Shown here: positions 22,670 through 33,475 of the stretch, piece by piece | How the letters are laid out: each line of letters starts with the position of its first letter | How positions within the stretch are numbered: position 1 is the stretch's first letter | Assembly (NCBI RefSeq): GCF_963675165.1 | Contig: NC_087390.1 | Coordinates: 4,349,301-4,413,300 of the forward strand | Direction: 5' to 3' | Length of the DNA: 64,000 bases | Source: Halichondria panicea | Taxonomy: Eukaryota > Porifera > Demospongiae > Suberitida > Halichondriidae | Translations under genes and position numbers: made by a program | Notes under the pieces: generated by a model | Databases searched by the model: none | Told to the model about the DNA's origin: nothing | What the model saw: only the letters and a program-made list of their open reading frames with translations

Positions 22670-25600
22670 ATGGCTTTCTCTCGGAAACTCGTTACTCAAT
22701 CAATTCCTACCTATGAGGAAATAATTTCCCGATCTGGCTTGGAGAAGAATCAACTGGATAAAGAATGCAATAGTCACTTTTTTCTTCAGCTATCGGATCA
22801 AGTGGACTACTGGAAAGACTATGCTGATGTTCTTTGGTTAAAAGAACATGAAATCAGTGGGATAGAGAATGATTCATCTCTTAGTCCACGGTTCAAGTGT
22901 AAAAAGATGCTCGAATCTTGGCACAAGCGTTTTGGCTTTAAGGCGACATACCTAGAGTTGATGAAAGCGTTCGCTACAATGGGAAATGCTAAACTGGCTC
23001 AGACGGTTTGCTATCTGTTTAAAGGTACTGCATGTACGTATATGCATGCATGCATGTGCTTGATTTACTTATATCTTGTGATGCAGGGCAACATGTCAAC
23101 CATCACCAGCCCGCAGTCCAGCCAGTATGCATGCCGAGAAGGAACCAGGTATAGACAATGTATGCATTGCATTGGCGGCTAGCATAGTATCCACTCGTAA
23201 CTGTCAGATCTTTTGTTGGGAGTTGATTGCAAGCATTGCACTTTTATATAAGCTATATAAGCTAAGATAGGTAGAAAGGCGATCGAAGCATGATGTTACC
23301 GCATAGTATCGGAATGTCACAACATTTCTACCTATTATAGTTTCCTTATCATCGTGGCCATCTGAGAGAGTTTGAAGCAATTCACCATCAACAAAGGCAA
23401 AGGCAAAGACAACTGAGTATTGAGGCACACTCTCAACCAAAAACACTAAAGGGGCTTATTTCTCGAGTAAGCACGGCTTCTATAATTTAGCAATTTACTG
23501 TATAGCGAGTAAAAACATTTGTGGTTGAGCAATATTTAGGTCAGTTCGTGGATATCATTTGCTGCTTGCTGCAGGTAAAGGTGGTCATTGGTGGGTAAAA
23601 TATTCATGCTCAGAGATTCAACCATGATCGAAACCCACAAAATGTTTGCCGCCCCTCCCAAAATATATTACCTGTTGTACTGTATAGTTGGCATGAGCAT
23701 CACTCATTGATGTGTGATAAACGTGCCGTCATGCAGAAAAAATGTTACAGTACGTGTGATGTGTTTCTATTTTCCTACAGGGTGAAAGTGTTGTGTATTC
23801 TATTTTCCTACAGGGTAAAAGTGTTGTGTATTTCTATTTTCCTACAGGGTGGAAGATCGGAACAACTTGAAGCTTGTTGTCCTGAAACACTCCCAACTGT
23901 GAGTACCTAGAGAAACCACATTATTATGTATGTGCTCCGTGTGACCTACAATGTATAAATCGGAATTACGTATACATTGTCAATTTTTTTCAAACGCTAG
24001 ACATCATGTAGTTTTTTTAATCGTAGTGGTTGTCATAATTATCACAGCCTGATAATAAAAAGTAGCTATTTAGCTTTACTTTCATTTCGATAATTATGCG
24101 TATTCAGCAACCCTGCTCCTATCCCATACAATTGGGTGTGCTTGAGCCAGTGTGTGACTGTCATACCTGCCAACCTTTGCCTCATACCATGAGAGCCCTA
24201 CCGCCGCCGTTAGAAGTCAAGTTTCCACCATCTATGAGGCAAGAATACAAGTCTTCCCATAGCTCCACGTCTGTTCCCTCCTCTCCTTCACAATCTACGT
24301 ACAGTGAGGTATGTTGGGAAATGGGTTACTTTTAATGATGTATGTCGCAATTCTTACAACTCTTCCCTGACTCTAAAAAATGTTAAAACAAAAAACAGAA
24401 ATTACGTATACTCTATTTGACCTCAAGTGTGTATAGAATAGTGTATAATATTATACAGAGCCTATCATGTGGTCCCACTGTTATACTGCATGGCTGTAGT
24501 GGTTGACTTACGTATTCTAAAGGTTATATTTCATACGAGGTGAAAAGGAGTGCACTTATTGCGTCCTTGCAGGATCAGTTTCTTCTTTATTGAGTACTGC
24601 TATGAGAGTGCATGCATTCCATATAGTTTATTAACTCTCAGAATCGAGTGTGTACATTCAATTATGACTTGAGTATTGTTTGATTCCCATACATGCAGCG
24701 TGTTGAGAAGAAGTTAGAGAGATCTGTGAACACGGAACGAAAGGAGGTGTCTGAAGTGCATATCAAGGTGTGTTGAATTCTTATGTCGAGTAGTACCTAA
24801 TCAGTTTCCTCATAATTATCTCTAACTATGACTGTACGTGCAGGGTCGATTTTTTATGGAAATTAATCGTTCGAAAGTTGTGTTTACTTCTCCAATGGAA
24901 ACAGCATCTCGTGACCTCGGAGCTGATTTGAAAGTAAGTGCTAAATGGCATGATCTAGTTGGGCGTGGCCCGACCTTTCGTTAGGACAGGAGGTTGGGTT
25001 TCAAGCTAATGTCAGGATTTGTCATATATAGCCCAATCAGATCACAGCATTTCTAATGTGGTCGGTGTCACATCCGGTTGCGCAACCGTAAGCAAGGTAA
25101 ATTGATTAACACCCACTTCAGAATAATTCATAGCTATTAATATTCATAGCTATTATCATTGCGTTACCAAGGGCGTATAAAGAGAAGAGGGCATGCAACT
25201 CACAATGTATACTGTGTATGCGTCATATTATTGATGAGTCAGCAGGATATGCTATAGTTAACCAACCGCCCACTAGGGAATAAACAATGCTAGTCTAGAG
25301 TATAAAGTGCACGTGCAATAAATTCTTTACTATTTTTAGACATATGCCCCCGCCCATGTATAATACGATAGATTGTAGTTGCATGCCCTCTTCTCTTTAT
25401 ACGCCCTTGGTGTTACATAGTGTTACATAATGCAGCAAGACAAATCCTGGCATTAGCTTGAAACCCGACCTCCTGTCCTAACAGAAGGTCGGACCATGCC
25501 CAACTAGGCATGATTTTTATTAAGACTGTCATGTCATTAATACACATTGTGCATGCAATGATAAATACGAACAGTATAAACTTTCAAATGGTCTGAACAA

Positions 25601-28600
25601 TGAACACTGCAAAAGTATACGAGTTTATTTTTTTATCTTTCACCAGAATGTGACCCCCCCTGAATCAACAGGAGATTCTGCTGTGTCATCTGATCTGGAA
25701 GAGTTAAAGCAATCGTATACCTCTGGAAACTATAACCATCTCGTCCACCCACAAGTTACCGATAGACTGGCTGTTGAAGGGAATCAACAGTTTTTGGTTT
25801 CTGAAACTTCTCACTTTTCTCTGGTGAAGAGCTCTACAAGTGATGGACCTGTCAAAGTCGGTGCAAATGTCAGACCAACTGTCACTGACCCTCCCTCTGT
25901 AAGTGTAGTAAGTTGTTACAGTAGTGTGCATGTACTATAGCTATTAGCCGGACAAACCTCATTGTTTGATACGGTCCATGGCCTCTCTGTTTTGTGCTCT
26001 GGGCTCAGATCTAAGCCCAGAGCACAAAACCAATGATTCATAGTCCTTTTGGAAATTATGTGCAATTACAATATAGGTGCAGTATAATTATACAATGTTA
26101 CAGTTTGGTCTCTTTCAGGGTGAAATTGAATATGACAATGTTGAAGACGTCTCTCCTTTGTCTTCGGAGTATGAGGATAATGCAGATCTGATCCCAGAGC
26201 ACAAAACAGAGAGGCCATGGACCGTATCAAACAATGAGGTTTGTCCGGCTAATAGCTATAGTCTGAACAATGAACTATAATATGATACTGTTTAATTTTA
26301 GTCGTACACTCGCAAGGATTGTTTGATGGTGTCGCAATGTTCCATCCCTCCTGTATATGAGGCTATTCCCTCTCCTGGGGCAGCTAAACTCCCAGTGCTG
26401 GTGAGTGCATAAAATTGAGTAGCACAACATGACGGATTAAATACTAAATGCCTTTTTTGTGTATAGACAAAAACTTTGTCGAGAAAAGACTTCCGAGATG
26501 CTAAGCGACCCCTTCCTCCTATTCCACTACAACCTGCTTCCAGCACAAGTCAAGCTCTAGCAGAACCCGATCAACTCGAAGTGTTCTCACATCACTTTCA
26601 GCAACGAAGTCTCAGAATTAGAATGTTCTACTACTCAAAGGAAAGCGACAAGGCAAAAGCTAAGAACATAGCTTCTGAAATGCAAGTAATTTTACAAGGT
26701 GGAAGTACAACTGTCAAGGCTGTGAAGGCGGGTAAAAATTGGTTGAAGAAAGCTGTTGATGATGGAGTGACACATTATGTAATTGTGGGTGGAATCTCAG
26801 ATTTTGAATCACAAGTCAGCAAAAAGCAAACCTTCTGTCGAGATTTTCTTGATACAACAAAGAACGATGGGAAACGTGTTTCAGAAGTCGTTTTTATCTG
26901 CAAGTCGTCAACTTGTGAAGTTGGTGCTACACCATGTGAATTCCTTTGCCTTGATCACAGCTTGGATTCAAGAGAACTCGGCATCAGGGTCCTGGGACAC
27001 TTTGCAGGTAAGGATAAGCTGTTAATTAAGTCAAAAAAGAAATTAGGCATTCTTGGATCAATTTAAGTTACAGAGATGCCATTAGTTTTTCCAGATTACG
27101 AGAGTGATTTATTTGTCATGCCACAGATGTGTATAATTATTTATAGGCACTGTAAATTAATCGGTAGCTACCTCAAAGTTATTAATAATAATTATGTTCA
27201 CTGCAGCCACCCAACCCATTCCATTGGAGACCAACTGTAGCTGGAGTGAATTTCCACAACTTGTCACCACGACAGTAACGGCATGTTCAGTTGGAGTGGA
27301 ATTGAAAACAAAAGAGGTGTGTGAGGTGCATGTTATGCGGATATATTAAATCAGGGCTAAAGGAAAAGTGCTCAGGCTGTAAAACTGGAAAATAAAGTAG
27401 TGTATTACAGCGAAGAGAGTAGTTTCCGTTTACGCAACGCACATGCTTAAGCTGTTAGTTGCCGTATTCTACGTAAATATTTGTACAGAATCTATATTGC
27501 ACATAATAATTTCGCCTTTTTCATTTTCGGATTAAAGCTCTAAATACGAACATTTGAAAATAAACCGCTATATAATAATACTCAGCTGCGTAGAAATTAT
27601 AGTTGTTCACAACCTTGTGAGTGGTTTTAGGGTTTGGCAAAAAATTCACCATCATAAATTATATATTTTTAGGTGTCTCACAGATCCAGCTTTTCACGTA
27701 TTACATTGGTAAAGGATCTCAATGAAGACTGCGTACCAATTCTTCGTCAAAAGCTTGGCAAAGACATGCACATACAGTCGATCAATGGTTACTGTCTGGA
27801 TGGACTGGGCATTGAGGAAGTCATTCAGAGAGTCCATTCTGAAGTATCAAAACTGGGAACGATACAATTGATGGTGAGAGTCAAGACTAGGACAGCATCT
27901 CCTTGTGAAGTATCAGGTTAGTCCTAATCTTGAATAATAATTCTAATGAACTTTGTAAACTTGCGTTTGATACCATAATTTTATAGCGGGTAATTTTCGG
28001 GGGACAAAATGTTCGTGGTTCAGCAATATTGAGACATTTTGTGGGTAATATTTTCGTGGTTGCTGCTTTGCACTGCAGGTAAAGGTAGGCAAGGTCGCTT
28101 CATTCGTGGGTAAAATGTTTGTGGTCAGACCTTCAACCACGAAAACCACGAATATTTTGCCCCACGAAAATTACCCGCTATACGGTACTTCTATGAACTC
28201 TTTGCTCATGCAATAATAATTTTTTCGGATTAGGTTCTACCAAAGAACATCTTCCTGTTCCTCTCTATGTTCTCTGTGACAATTTTGAGGTTGCGAACTG
28301 CCTCTTCGGCTCTCTTACATCAGAAATGGAAGATTCCAATAGCCACATGTATGATTACTGTGAGTCAGTCCGTTCCAAGCCTTTGCACACGGTGACCCAA
28401 GGCTCTACAAAAACAGATCAGTTTATTAGCCGCAAACCTATTAACAACAAGGTTCTCACAGCTGATTACAGCTCCTCTCTGCTTGCCTTCAAGCCTCTAC
28501 TCTCCTTGCCGACTATTGCTAAGAGGAACTACATCACTCAATTGTTTTGCCAAGACTTTGCTAGAGATTTTTCCCATGTATATCTTCGCAATGCTGGTGT

Positions 28601-31600
28601 GTTTCTGGTAACAATATCGTGTAATGATCTAGTTGCTGATCCCATATCTCAATGCGAGAATATTTTGTGCTGGCTTCGATTAGTTGTGCGGCAAACAAAA
28701 TGTGCAGCTGCGAATAAAGTTGTTGTTGTCGGAATGTACGATGGGTGTGCTGATCAAGACCTTCAATCGATACACAAACATATCCAATTGCTGAATGCAG
28801 CTCTATTTGAAAGTGATGTGTACCCGCAGCTTTTTGATCAGAACAAATACAAAATAGGAGGAGGGAACCAACAGTGCAGTTACGTGTTTATGTTCGACAT
28901 CAGTCAACCTACTGAAAGCTCTTATCAGCTGTACATATGTATTGAGCAATGCATGGATGTGTTTGTCAAGAAGGCGAAAGAATTTGACTCTGTTTGCTAT
29001 GACAGCATATGCACAACATTTGATGGGTTAAGGGTGCCCGCACATAGTAACAAATTGACATAATTTAACCACAAAAATGCAACGTTTAGATCCTGAGACT
29101 TGCACACGCAGTATTTAATTTCAATGCGTGCGCTAGTATAGTAGTAACCACAAGTAACAACATAGTGGTTTTGTGAGAATGTCTTCAATTAAATTAACTA
29201 CAAGCTGCAAAAGAAAATCAGGTAGCTACACAAACTAATAAATCAATAACAAAATAACACAATCCAATAAATACAGAGCCAGATTTGTAGCAAAGGAGTG
29301 CCTTCAGTAGTAGATGGGAGAAACGTAAGTGTGCCAATAGACCCCAGTCTCAGTACAATCAGCACAAGTGTCCGAGTTCCTCAACTAGCATTAGTCACAC
29401 AGCAGGTTGGATTGTCTTTTAATGTTAATACACACTGTCTTCATTTGTGTCGAGTGGAGACGTTTCTCTTCAGTGCTTTAGACGTGTACTATCCACGATT
29501 CGAGCTGTTCATGGCACTATCCAGTGTTGTCCTTTCTCCTCAATGGCCACCTGCATGTTGATACGTCCGGTTGAGTGGCTGGTTGGGTCTTCCACCATGT
29601 TCCAGCACACAATGGCATCGCATCCTTCAGAAGCTGGAGATCCTTGCCACCAAGTTAGCAGAATGGTCCTGTGGTCAGGTACGAAAAAAATATTGTGAAC
29701 AGGGGCGATGACAAAAATAGGTTGGTTCCTATGGATGGATTCTACCTGACCCGGTGCCACTACATAATTATTCACTGTACATGCACATGTATTGTCCAGA
29801 TGAAGGGGACAGTCACCTTTCTGGCAAAAAACTTGGGATGGAGGACCTATACTTACAAACACGCTAGGAACTCGTCTGGAAGGTTGGCAATCTGTGCTAT
29901 TATTTATTTTATGTATCACACTCACAGAAGCTCATTTCCAGATGTCCTGGCGATGGAGGCAGTTACGACACACCATTCACTGATCAGCTGCCTCCCCAAC
30001 CTCCCTATTCGGTCTGCTAATAAGCAGATGGAGCTGTGTGGACCTCACAAAAGCGGAGGTTCCACCAATCCGATGCCCGGGGAAGCCAAGCATTACTGCA
30101 GCCCAGACAAAGAGACTGGTCCAACTTGGCCTGGAGCACAGCACTCTGGTGACACTGAGGTCCAAGAGTGGTATTACACACAGGCTTTCATGGAAGCTCT
30201 GAAGGGGAAGGGAGTGAAAAGCAAGGCCCTGTGTATCAAGCTAGCAAAGCTAGTTCATAGTTTACCTTCAAAGTCCATCAAAACAGCAGCCAACCCTGGC
30301 AGAAGTCTATGAGCCAGCCAATTGTCAGCGCTGTCTGTAGCCCCAGCGTTGCCTATCTCTTCTCTTCAGGCTACTAACAAATGGCTCTTGATCTTCAACG
30401 CTAATTCTGCACTCTACGTACGCAATTGGGGCGTGGTCTACAGGCTTACGTCTTAATTTATACTCTAGCGTATGCGTACGCTAGAGCCAGATATAAAAAG
30501 TGTTCGATCTGACTATCTACGTACAGGACTTGGTCTATATTTAGCATGCTGCTATAATTAGGTAAGGTGAACAAAGTTACGGGCTGACTTTGTCCATATA
30601 CGGTCTAGATTTTTCTCTAGAGGGTGTGTCATGACAAAAAATTCTCATAAATAGATAACAAAGGGATTTTACAACAAAAGCTCTTCGTAATGTTGAAGAG
30701 CTGTGTGTAGTGCACCTGCAAACAAACAATCAAGTCCATAGCTCTACTGGTTTCCTAAGCGGAACTTCTTTTAGCTATATGATGAAAATCAAGTGTAAAA
30801 TCTGTTGTCATCATCCTTTCCTCTCCATTTTTGGAATGCACACTAGTAGAGTGTTGCTTCATAATCCTGTGAAGGATCCATGTCTCCCCTGCAGGTAGTT
30901 TCATAGTTAGCTTTCCCTAGCAACGTGTGTGTGGGCGTACGTGGGCGTAGGTGTTCCAGCACCCTTAAACGATGCTCTATTACAGCTCTCATCAAAAGAA
31001 GACATTGCTATGCCTAGGCAAGATCAGAAGAGGACTTTCGATCTGCAACAGAAACCGGTGCACGCTCTCGAAACGTTGCAAGCCTACAGTATAGCACTAA
31101 TGGACAAAAGTATACCAGGTGAGAAATATAATCATGTAATAGTTATGCCTCGGTGCGCATCCGCAAGCAAAGTATACAGTAGTGTGTTTGTGTGTGTGTT
31201 TGGTTGTCTGTGTCGACTGCCACAGCTGCTCAAGGTGTAAGTAAGAGTTTCTATACAATGTAGGCTTCTAGTCATGCATGTTTTCTTGGATCTTAATTTA
31301 TGGATTTGCAAATAATGCTTCGTTCTTGGAGTTATGCCTAGTTTTGCTTACTTGGAATACCAATGCCATTGCAGCCTTGAGTGCGTAACAAAATTTGTCC
31401 ATGGAGTGCTGCTACTCTACTTAGTAGTTAGTTCTGCACTAGAACGTTATAGCTATTGGTAGCTGCAAGAGTAAGAAGAAAGCTGCTACGTATTAGCATA
31501 GCTAGTAGCTTTATGATATGTACGTATTTGACACATCCACTGAGGCATCAGCACCGGCGGTGCTTTCATAATTTCCGCATGCACTCACTCTGAAGTCAAT

Positions 31601-33209
31601 TGCACTACATTTATTCCATTGCAGATATTCTTTTGAAACCTCAACTTCTAATTGAGCTGATGATGAACCTTCGTCCTTCTATAGTTGAATACTACATGGA
31701 CCTCTACCAATTGTTTAACATCACAACCGAGGAGCTTAAACATCTTCCAGTAGTCTCCAAACCATTTACTATCTACATCCTGGAAAACGTTGTTCGCTCA
31801 GCCTGTGAATCTGATTCACGTATCAACGAAAAAGAGGTTGTAGAGACCATTTGCAAGTGGGCTGAATATCTTGGACTAATGTTCCTCTTCGAGAGTAAAA
31901 AAGAAATGTTTTATTTTATCCCTTCACTCGCTAAAGACGCAATGGGAAATGAGGCTGAGTATTATTGGGATGAGGAAAATGAGCAGTACTATCGCAATGT
32001 AGACGCAACTGTACTCTATGCCTACCTCAAATTCCCAGGAAATGACCTTTTCTTCCATCAGCTTCTGGCAACGATGATCAAAGAGGCTATCTCAATGAAG
32101 ATGCAGACACTCTACATTAACAAGGGATGCCAAGAGGCCATTCTTCCCTTGTATTTGTCTGAAGGAGAAACTCTGAAGAAATTTATTGTGATGACTATCT
32201 ACCATCCCCTACAGAATGTCATTGAGTTCCGAACAAGGTAAATGCAATGGGTGTTTTGTGTATATATACTGTCTGGAAGCCACAAATGCATGTGTGTGGC
32301 TACTATCTTTCAGGGTATATAGCTATTATACTGACTTCCTATACTTACACACACGCTCAGAATTCATACTTCTCTGAAGCTCCCGTTCCAAAAAGCTGTG
32401 ATGAGCACCCTAGAAATCACTTTCTCCACTTCACAATTCCATGAGATTTTCCGCTTCAGTGACACTATTACACTCCATGTGCCTTCATTGGAATATGAGA
32501 AAAAGCTCACAGAAAGCGCTCTTTGGAAGCTACAAGAATTGCAGTCTCAGAACAGAGGACCAGATTCTCCAGCTTGTGTAACTGGAAAGCAATTACTCAA
32601 GACTAGAGAGCTAACATCAGAAGTTTTGGAGGAATGGTGTACAGCAAAATCTCACAAATACGTAAGTATAGATCGAATGATTAACTACAGGCTAGATGTT
32701 TATACCCATTAATCATCACGGTAATATTTAATACAACAGTACAGCTGCACAACTCTTAATTAAAAATGGAAATAGTAGTGCATACACACAATACATAGTT
32801 GTAGTAAATCGGAGATACTTTAGGATCGATGTAAAATTCATAGAAGGAAGGATTTGAGAGCCCAATTTAATCGCATATTAGGTAATTTAACAAAATGTCG
32901 CTATAATTAATGCCTTATTTTCCACAGATTCCAACCGAACTGTTCAGCAGGTGGGCCAAGAAGCTCAGCATGAATGATACCTACTGGAGCAAAGTTGGTG
33001 CCAAGCTCAATCTCCTCTCATCCTACGACATTACGCGCCTAATGAGCTCCCAAAATGCCACTGGAAATGGGGCAGAGGTGTTGCGACTATGGGTAGACTC
33101 AAGCCGAACTGTTCCAGACCTCTTGACTGCTCTGAGAGCTCCCGATGTCCGACTTGATGCTCTAGCAAGCGATATAGAGAATTATATGCTTCCAATCTCG
33201 GACGTTTAG
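22670..33209 (+). CDS. Death domain / PDZ-like / Roc-COR-like / death domain signalling protein
   Basis: Nineteen exons join in phase to about 1,491 residues: 22670-23024, 23087-23148, 23341-23466, 23848-23898, 24108-24308, 24699-24767, 24844-24933, 25647-25898, 26119-26238, 26302-26400, 26467-27007, 27207-27316, 27673-27916, 28234-29026, 29291-29324, 30986-31118, 31625-32237, 32361-32661, 32928-33209. N-terminal death domain at about residues 15-115; a Pro/Ser-rich linker; an alpha/beta region from exon 26467-27007 that I cannot name; a PDZ-like segment (INGYCLDGLGIEEVIQ); a Roc/Ras-like region (GVFLVTISCNDL, then KVVVVGMYDG) whose P-loop position reads VLCDNFEVANCLFGSL, without GxxxxGKS/T; a COR-like region in 31625-32237; and a C-terminal death domain (FSRWAKKLSMNDTYW...). 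The 34-base exon at 29291 is the weakest link. The alternative is two genes, the first stopping at 29063. Likely an intracellular death/immune-type scaffold. Confidence 0.7.
23497..23695. mobile_element. CCGTATAGCGGG-family MITE, decayed copy 3
   Basis: Starts actgtatagcgagtaaaaac and ends near tgttgtactgtatagt, with the family interior (gttgagcaatat, ctgcaggtaaaggt) recognisable. Diverged copy in an intron of the death-domain gene. Confidence 0.55.
23770..23847 (+). repeat. Three tandem copies of a splice-acceptor unit
   Basis: The unit ctattttcctacagggt followed by (g/a)aaagtgttgtgtat occurs three times in a row, so three near-identical 3' splice sites stand 33 and 34 bases apart just before the exon at 23848. 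The third acceptor keeps the reading frame of my model; using the others would insert extra bases and, for at least one, shift the frame. Confidence 0.8.
24956..25506. mobile_element. Long-TIR element, TAG...CTA ends, 9-bp duplication
   Basis: Inverted ends of about 70 bases, starting tagttgggcgtggcccgacc. The flanks read ggcatgatc and ggcatgatt (8 of 9 identical). A second inner inverted pair (gggcgtataaagagaagagg and its complement, near 25168 and 25405) makes the element fold back on itself. No coding capacity; it sits in an intron of the death-domain gene. Confidence 0.8.
25935..26261. repeat. Inverted duplication of an exon and its splice donor
   Basis: Bases 25935-26011 are the reverse complement of 26185-26261, with one difference over 77 bases. 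The right arm covers the last 54 bases of the exon at 26119-26238 plus its donor and 23 intron bases. A further short piece (agcccagagcacaaaac, ending at 26030) makes the left arm end in its own hairpin. The pre-mRNA could form a long stem that hides the donor. Confidence 0.85.
27980..28185. mobile_element. CCGTATAGCGGG-family MITE, copy 4
   Basis: Left end tatagcgggtaattttcggg (outermost bases changed), right end cgaaaattacccgctatacg followed by TA. The interior is closely similar to the copy at 51844-52054. It lies in an intron of the death-domain gene, just before the Roc-like exon. Confidence 0.8.
29325..30985. other. Long intron region with unexplained open frames on both strands
   Basis: In the one-gene model this is an intron. 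The minus strand has an open frame at about 29509-29830 preceded by an acceptor-like ttttttgccag and ending in TGA (...GQHWIVP), with coding-like composition. The plus strand has an open frame at about 29940-30312 (...SKSIKTAANPGRSL). I recognise neither. A near-perfect palindrome (ctctagcgtatgcgtacgctagag) lies near 30463. Either frame could be a nested gene or an old transposon remnant. Confidence 0.35.
31141..31575 (+). repeat. Interspersed repeat R1, copy 2
   Basis: Same order of blocks as 11314-11865: tatgcctcggtgcgcatccg, a degraded GT tract, the conserved body and gaggcatcagcaccggcggt at the end. Lies in the intron before the COR-like exon. Confidence 0.75.
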
Positions 33210-33475
33210 GTGTTTAAATTCGATGTTGACTATTATATACAAACTTTGACGTTTTTACCCTAATTTTTATATTGAAATCTATAACTTTTACGTTTTTACC
33301 CCAATTTGAAATCTAGAGTTTGCAAATTTACATTATAAAATTAAAGGAGGGCGGCCCTAATAGGACCAGTTGCATTCAACATTCAGCTAGATCTAAAGTG
33401 ACCTTTACCAAGGATCCAGATCATAATCGTGTCTCCTCGATCGACCTCCAGATCCAGTCTATATTCGATCTAGTG

